Positions 59,877 through 64,000 of a stretch of DNA of 64,000 bases are shown in pieces; position 1 is the stretch's first letter, and each line of letters opens with the position of its first letter. The notes beneath the pieces were generated by a model, which had not been told where the DNA came from, ran no database searches, and worked only from the letters and a program-made list of their open reading frames with translations. The stretch is from Lasioglossum baleicum (lineage: Eukaryota > Arthropoda > Insecta > Hymenoptera > Halictidae). Made by a program: the position numbers and the translations under genes. The stretch spans positions 3,064,901 to 3,128,900 of the forward strand of contig NC_134939.1 in NCBI RefSeq assembly GCF_051020765.1, read 5' to 3'.

Positions 59877-60446
59877 TCCAATCTTAATTTACTTCTAAAC
59901 ATTACTAGACTGCAAGAAGTTTCACTTCTGCCGCGCTGACACCTGTCAAAATTTTTCAGTTTAGTTTAGAACAAGGGTTTGGATAATTGTTTATAAATCT
60001 TTCAGTCGGAACAAAATCCGATGAGAAACTGCATGTGAAAGTAGCTGGAGGTTGATTCTATGTTATCCAATTGCAAATGTTCACAAATTAACTCTGGTTA
60101 ATTAGTTATTAACAATTGTTGCGCGGGCTGATTGTTTCCCATAATGCGTAAGACAAGGAGGGTCGAACTGTGCGATAAGGACAGACATACATAACATACC
60201 ACTTCTCCAAAATTTATTAATAACTAACAATTTAACCATCAAACCTGCATAAAACTGAAATGGGAATGTAGACAAGGCTTCATTTTACATTCTACAATTT
60301 TAAAAGTTCGCCAATGAAGTCTTTAAATTTAGTAAATTAATTATGAAAATGTTACTTGTCAAAATATTCGAGGGCATTCGCGAAATTTCGTCACTTCCGT
60401 AACGCTAGAAAATTGTAGCCCCCTCAGCAAAGAAGTTTCACTTCAA
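59877..60446. mobile_element. Dispersed family copy C
   Basis: It contains only the body of the family, from TTTCCAATCTTAATTTACTT to AAGAAGTTTCACTTCAA. It lacks the inverted endonuclease arms and the CGCGTGGTTTCCCACGCG stem seen in A and B near 3176 and 56576, and has a 6-bp gap near 60137. It confirms the LTR empty site. Confidence 0.8.
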
Positions 60447-60682
60447 TAGTGAAAACAAGCCGTATTTCCAACTTGAAAAATCCACATTACAAAGGCGATC
60501 AGAAATTGGACCTCTCGCAGCTTGTTACCCCTTCTGGCGCTGAACTATCAATGATCCGGTGATTCTATCATGGCGAAAGAGCATCCGTGGAACCGTCGAA
60601 TCCAGCCACCCTCGAAACGGAGCACAATCACGCGAAGCACCTTCGTTTCCCGGGTGTTTTTACCCCGTTCTTTCTCTTTCTC

Positions 60683-60718
<36 letters not shown>

Positions 60719-61272
60719 GGTGCGGGGTTGAATAACACCGTTTTTCCAGAGGTTCGCGCGGCAGTCAATACTTTTTCACCGACGGCGACTATGTGTAGAA
60801 AACGTGCCTCCATACGTGTCAATGGTAGGAACGGACGTCTCATCCTGTATTAACCCAGTTTCGGTAGATTTTTTTTCTTCCGCTCACCCCCTCGCCGCTG
60901 TTTCTTTCGTGTTCGTTTCTTTTTGCGAAACTCGACGCTGGCGCTTCGAACGCGCCTGCATGGCATGGCATCGCGTGGCAGAGAACGGTGTAGCCGGTAC
61001 AGTAACGCTTGCTGCCGGATTGCCAGAGTGGTGGATGTAAGGATGATATATCGACGGTATACATTAAGGCTGTGTTTGTGTTTTCTATTAGGCTAATCAG
61101 GACCGTGACTGGGAATACGCCGACGGTAGATGGTGTGCCCGGCTAAGGAACACACGCGCGTGTGTGTGTGCATTCGGTGTGTGCACGCGTACAGAGACAG
61201 AACGAGATAGCTGCGCGCGAGCATGTAGGGTACATAAAGGGAGGAATCGAGGGTGAAATGTATATATGTGTA
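60447..61272. other. Non-coding DNA with TC and GT microsatellites
   Basis: A (TC)n tract lies at about 60684-60715 and a (GT)n tract near 61157-61170. No gene recognised. Confidence 0.5.
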
Positions 61273-61659
61273 CAGGGTGTCCCGTAGCTTCGGGGAACCG
61301 ATTCGGCCGGGGATTTTCCACGTGGAAATCCGCGAATGATCGCGCAAAAGTGAACCCCGCTGAAACTCGCCGTCGAATCATGAAAATTCTTAACGAATGG
61401 ATGTCTGGAAGAAGGGCTTATATCCGGTATTTTAAATTTTATAGAAGCTCAATTAGGAACTTATTTCGCTTTGACATTAAATACAGCCAGCCCTCGACTT
61501 ACGCGGTTAATTCGTTCCAGCGAAAGCCACGGCTGTGAAATTGGCATGGTCATCTTTGTGTTAAACTGAATGAATTATCATTAAACTCAATGATTAAACT
61601 GAATTTGCCTGAAACGACTATAAACTGAAATGGGCCCTTTGAAGTTACGGGACACCCTG
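61273..61659. mobile_element. CAGGGTGTCCCGTA element, 387 bp
   Basis: TA then CAGGGTGTCCCGTAGCTTC and the inverted GAAGTTACGGGACACCCTG then TA mark both ends. Inside, repeated AAACTGAAT motifs (61560-61640) form a short array. Non-coding. Confidence 0.85.
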
Positions 61660-62064
61660 TACGTGCGGAGGACAGTAATACAAACGGAAACGAGCCGACG
61701 CGGAAGCTAACGACTAGCCCGGCGAGACTGTAAACTATATAAATTGAAGCTTTAAGGAAATAGCGCGACTGCCCCGTGGAAAGATTCAGACGAAACGCCC
61801 GGCGCGGCGTCCGGATGCTTGATCTTCCGGGAAGACTTTACTACCGGATGAAGATTGTCCCGTTGCGATTGCGACACCTTCGCAACCCTATCCCTTATTT
61901 CCGCGAGCTTTGATATGGGCGATTTGCATCGAGAATGGACTGACGCGTAGCTAATAGATCTCGACTGTTCAACTTCTCGCTGAATTACTGTCAGAATAAT
62001 GAGATTGACATTGACAACGTTGAAATTTTACTGCGATCAACACGAATATGTAGTTTAGATTGTA
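61660..62064. other. Unique non-coding DNA
   Basis: Nothing recognised. Confidence 0.45.
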
Positions 62065-62200
62065 CAGGGTGAACATTATAAAGCGTTACAGACGAATATC
62101 TCCGAAAATATTGATTATATACGCAAGAATGATTGAGATGAAAGTTGTTCAGTACCGAGGGGGACATCACACAGTGCGGTACTTTGGTAGGAATTTGGAA
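62065..62200 (+). mobile_element. Left end of another CAGGGTG element
   Basis: TA then CAGGGTGAACATTATAAAGC starts a stretch that resembles the arms of TA-flanked CAGGGTG elements. No right end is found before the window ends; it may lie beyond. Confidence 0.5.
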
Positions 62201-62452
62201 CAAAAATAAAAAGATACGTTTGGCGTAATAATAACTTATATTTCTTTGTTCAGAATTGTGAGGTTTTGGAATACTATTGTAGAATTTTCCATTCTTTTAA
62301 ACTAAACAAATTTCAAAGAAGCAATAAGAGCCATATTTTATGTATAACATAAAAATGAAATATAAACATATAGTACATATTGTATTACGTGTAGAAAACA
62401 GATAAACAAATATCCATAAAAACAAGTTAACGAAACATTTGAATAATACACA

Positions 62453-62797
62453 TTAATCACTGTTCGTATGAGAATCGTCGTTCCCTAACTCCGAATCAGA
62501 AAAATCTAATTCTTCCGGAACAGCTTCCGTTGTGTACTGAATATATCAATATACATATTGTGTTATGTCCGCAAGATCTCTTTTCTGTTTTGAAGAAGTT
62601 TTCCTACAGCTTGATATAAAGGGGTCCGATGAGAGTAGAAGTCGTTTCATCAAATCTTCATTATTAAATTTCCTACTCGTTTTGCGAGTATAATTTAATC
62701 GGGCTTTCCTAATCTCTTTATGAGTAGTTTCTAAAGCATCTTCCGAGAGAAGGCCTATCGGTAAATCGAAACTTTCAATTATGTCACACCCATGAAT
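62453..62797 (-). pseudogene. Decayed frame of an unnamed transposon-associated arthropod protein
   Basis: Minus-strand translation gives about 115 codons with one stop: HGCDIIESFDLPIGLLSEDA, then ETTHKEIRKARLNYTRKTSR, then NNEDLMKRLLLSSDPFISSC, a Lys-rich stretch, a TGA, and an acidic tail EAVPEELDFSDSELGNDD ending at TAA (62455-62453). The LPIG-LSE, TRK-SR and LL-SSDP pattern is one I recall from multi-copy uncharacterised proteins in arthropod genomes that behave like transposon genes; I cannot name the family. The codon pattern over 115 codons with a single stop is strong evidence of former coding. The frame is lost upstream of 62797. Confidence 0.6.
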
Positions 62798-63229
62798 TTA
62801 ATTGGATAATTAAATTAGACACATGGTGCCGGATGTCGCATTCACCGAGGGTGAACGTTAAATAACTTTGAGTGTAGCAGTTTGTAGCAGGAAAAACTTG
62901 TGGGAAATTGAAGTACAATGTCTACTAATTACGAAAAAAACAAAAAGTACAGGATGTTTTGAACCCTTCTTGAAATATCTCTATCTAAAGGTGAGGAAAC
63001 CCATTTCCACTGTATTATTTACTACTATAATGCATATAAGAGACTTACAAATAGGACATATTTCATCCAATTCTTTTTCCTGATATGTACCATGAAAGTA
63101 AGTTACGTTTTGATCAATGAACTACTTCATACAGCATTTTCTTAAGAAAAAAACGCTTGTAACTGAACCCCTACTGAATTATTTGAATTTTCTATTGCTA
63201 AACATGATAATTTAGATGTCAAGACATAG

Positions 63230-64000
63230 ATTCAACATAGAATCCAGTGGATATTAGACAATGAATTTTTAGATTTTTGTTCACAGGGTACCGTACTGTG
63301 TGAATCGGATCACCTTTACATCGAATACATAATGGACTCAGCAACAAATATGCCACGTAGATCTCTACTAGACCCGACAAAATGGAAGCTCACAGAAAAA
63401 AACAAGGTGAAATTACACGCTGAGCTTATAAAGAGACTAAGCCAAATCAAGACGCTAGATCACTATTACAACAAAAACGACCTAACAAGAATTTATAGTA
63501 AAATAGAACAGGAAATCACAGTTTTTCAAACAGCAATAAACGAAACCTGTAGCAAAACTCTAGTCCGATCAAAGATGTTCCAGAATAAAAAGGAAAACCA
63601 CTGGTGGTGCGAAGATATAAAAAGACTAAGAAGCCTCACAAATAACACCAGAAGGAAATACTTAAAAATTCTAAAGAAAAGAAGAAATAAAGAGCACCCG
63701 GAAGTGGCAACAGCCAGGGTAAAGTACTGCAAGAACAGACTGACTCTTCAAAATAAAATCAAGAAAGCCAAGGCACAGTCCTGGGAAAAATTCATCTGCA
63801 GCTTGAAGAACAACCCATGGGGCAAACCCTATCAGATAATCAGAAACTTGATCAAAGAGAAGAAACAGGCACCAATCATCACCAAAGATGCCGCTTCAGC
63901 AACACTAGACGCACTCTTCCCTGAAGACAAGCCAGAGCTATGTCTACAAAGAAGAAATAAAGATATCATGGACCCAGAAAATCCTGATACTTCCATCGGT
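63230..64000 (+). CDS. Non-LTR retrotransposon polyprotein segment, 5'-truncated, continues past the window
   Basis: After a TAG at 63227-63229 the frame is open for 257 codons to the last base. It starts within the end of an AP-type endonuclease domain (IQWILDNEFLDF, then ESDHLYIEYIM with the conserved Ser-Asp-His). The linker before reverse transcriptase follows, with HWWCEDIKRLR, SWEKFICSL, NNPWGKPYQIIRNL and ATLDALFP, motifs typical of R1/Jockey-group ORF2. The reverse transcriptase should begin just beyond 64000. No stop or frameshift is seen, so this part is well preserved, but the endonuclease N-terminus is not found upstream, so the copy is 5'-truncated or rearranged. Confidence 0.85.
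   Translation, partial: MQHRIQWILDNEFLDFCSQGTVLCESDHLYIEYIMDSATNMPRRSLLDPTKWKLTEKNKVKLHAELIKRLSQIKTLDHYYNKNDLTRIYSKIEQEITVFQTAINETCSKTLVRSKMFQNKKENHWWCEDIKRLRSLTNNTRRKYLKILKKRRNKEHPEVATARVKYCKNRLTLQNKIKKAKAQSWEKFICSLKNNPWGKPYQIIRNLIKEKKQAPIITKDAASATLDALFPEDKPELCLQRRNKDIMDPENPDTSIG

Overview
This window is eukaryotic, gene-poor, repeat-rich DNA, most likely from an insect and probably a hymenopteran. The evidence for that is the mix of CpG-rich unique DNA with AT-rich insertions and an almost purely class II transposon load: mariner, a DD41D mariner relative, Tc1-like, hAT, piggyBac-like, Mutator-like and Transib-like elements. The species assignment is an inference. I see no complete host protein-coding gene, tRNA, rRNA or CRISPR array. 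Most open frames longer than 60 codons are chance frames in GC-rich DNA or lie inside repeats. The window could be a large intron or an intergenic region.

Layout. 0.4-1.7 kb: foldback element. 2.7-4.3 kb: first copy (A) of a dispersed family carrying an endonuclease-like C-terminus, split by a solo LTR. 4.3-4.7 kb: GC-rich MITE. 4.7-16 kb: mostly unique DNA with scattered ends of TA-flanked CAGGGTG elements. 17.1-17.6 and 19.65-21.55 kb: long palindromes, the second followed directly by an 81-bp mariner hairpin. 23.5-26.5 kb: a pile-up of hAT, piggyBac-like, CAGGGTG and Tc1-like elements. 27.3-31.25 kb: a decayed DD41D element containing Mutator-like, hAT and piggyBac-like insertions. 32-38.5 kb: several hAT MITEs and a palindromic element. 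40.9-43.5 kb: a hAT element with a perfect 8-bp target duplication, containing a deleted mariner and a palindromic MITE. 54.1-55.1 kb: a Transib-like element whose ends are the RSS heptamer CACAGTG, with a 5-bp duplication and a related empty site at 41.8 kb. 56.1-57.1 and 59.9-60.4 kb: copies B and C of the dispersed family. 62.4-62.8 kb: an overlooked decayed reading frame on the minus strand. 63.2 kb to the end: a non-LTR retrotransposon reading frame running off the window.

The coding relics are a DD41D transposase (28.1-29.2 kb), a mariner transposase (42.0-42.7 kb), a hAT zinc-finger fragment (29.5 kb), endonuclease C-termini (copies A and B), an unnamed transposon-associated frame (62.5 kb) and a LINE polyprotein segment (63.2-64 kb). 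The only host-like coding candidates are a 125-nt possible exon at 39.62 kb and a weak signal-peptide-like first exon at 22.03 kb. Nesting and target duplications give a relative order of insertion in several places, and these target sites are the best-supported observations in the window.
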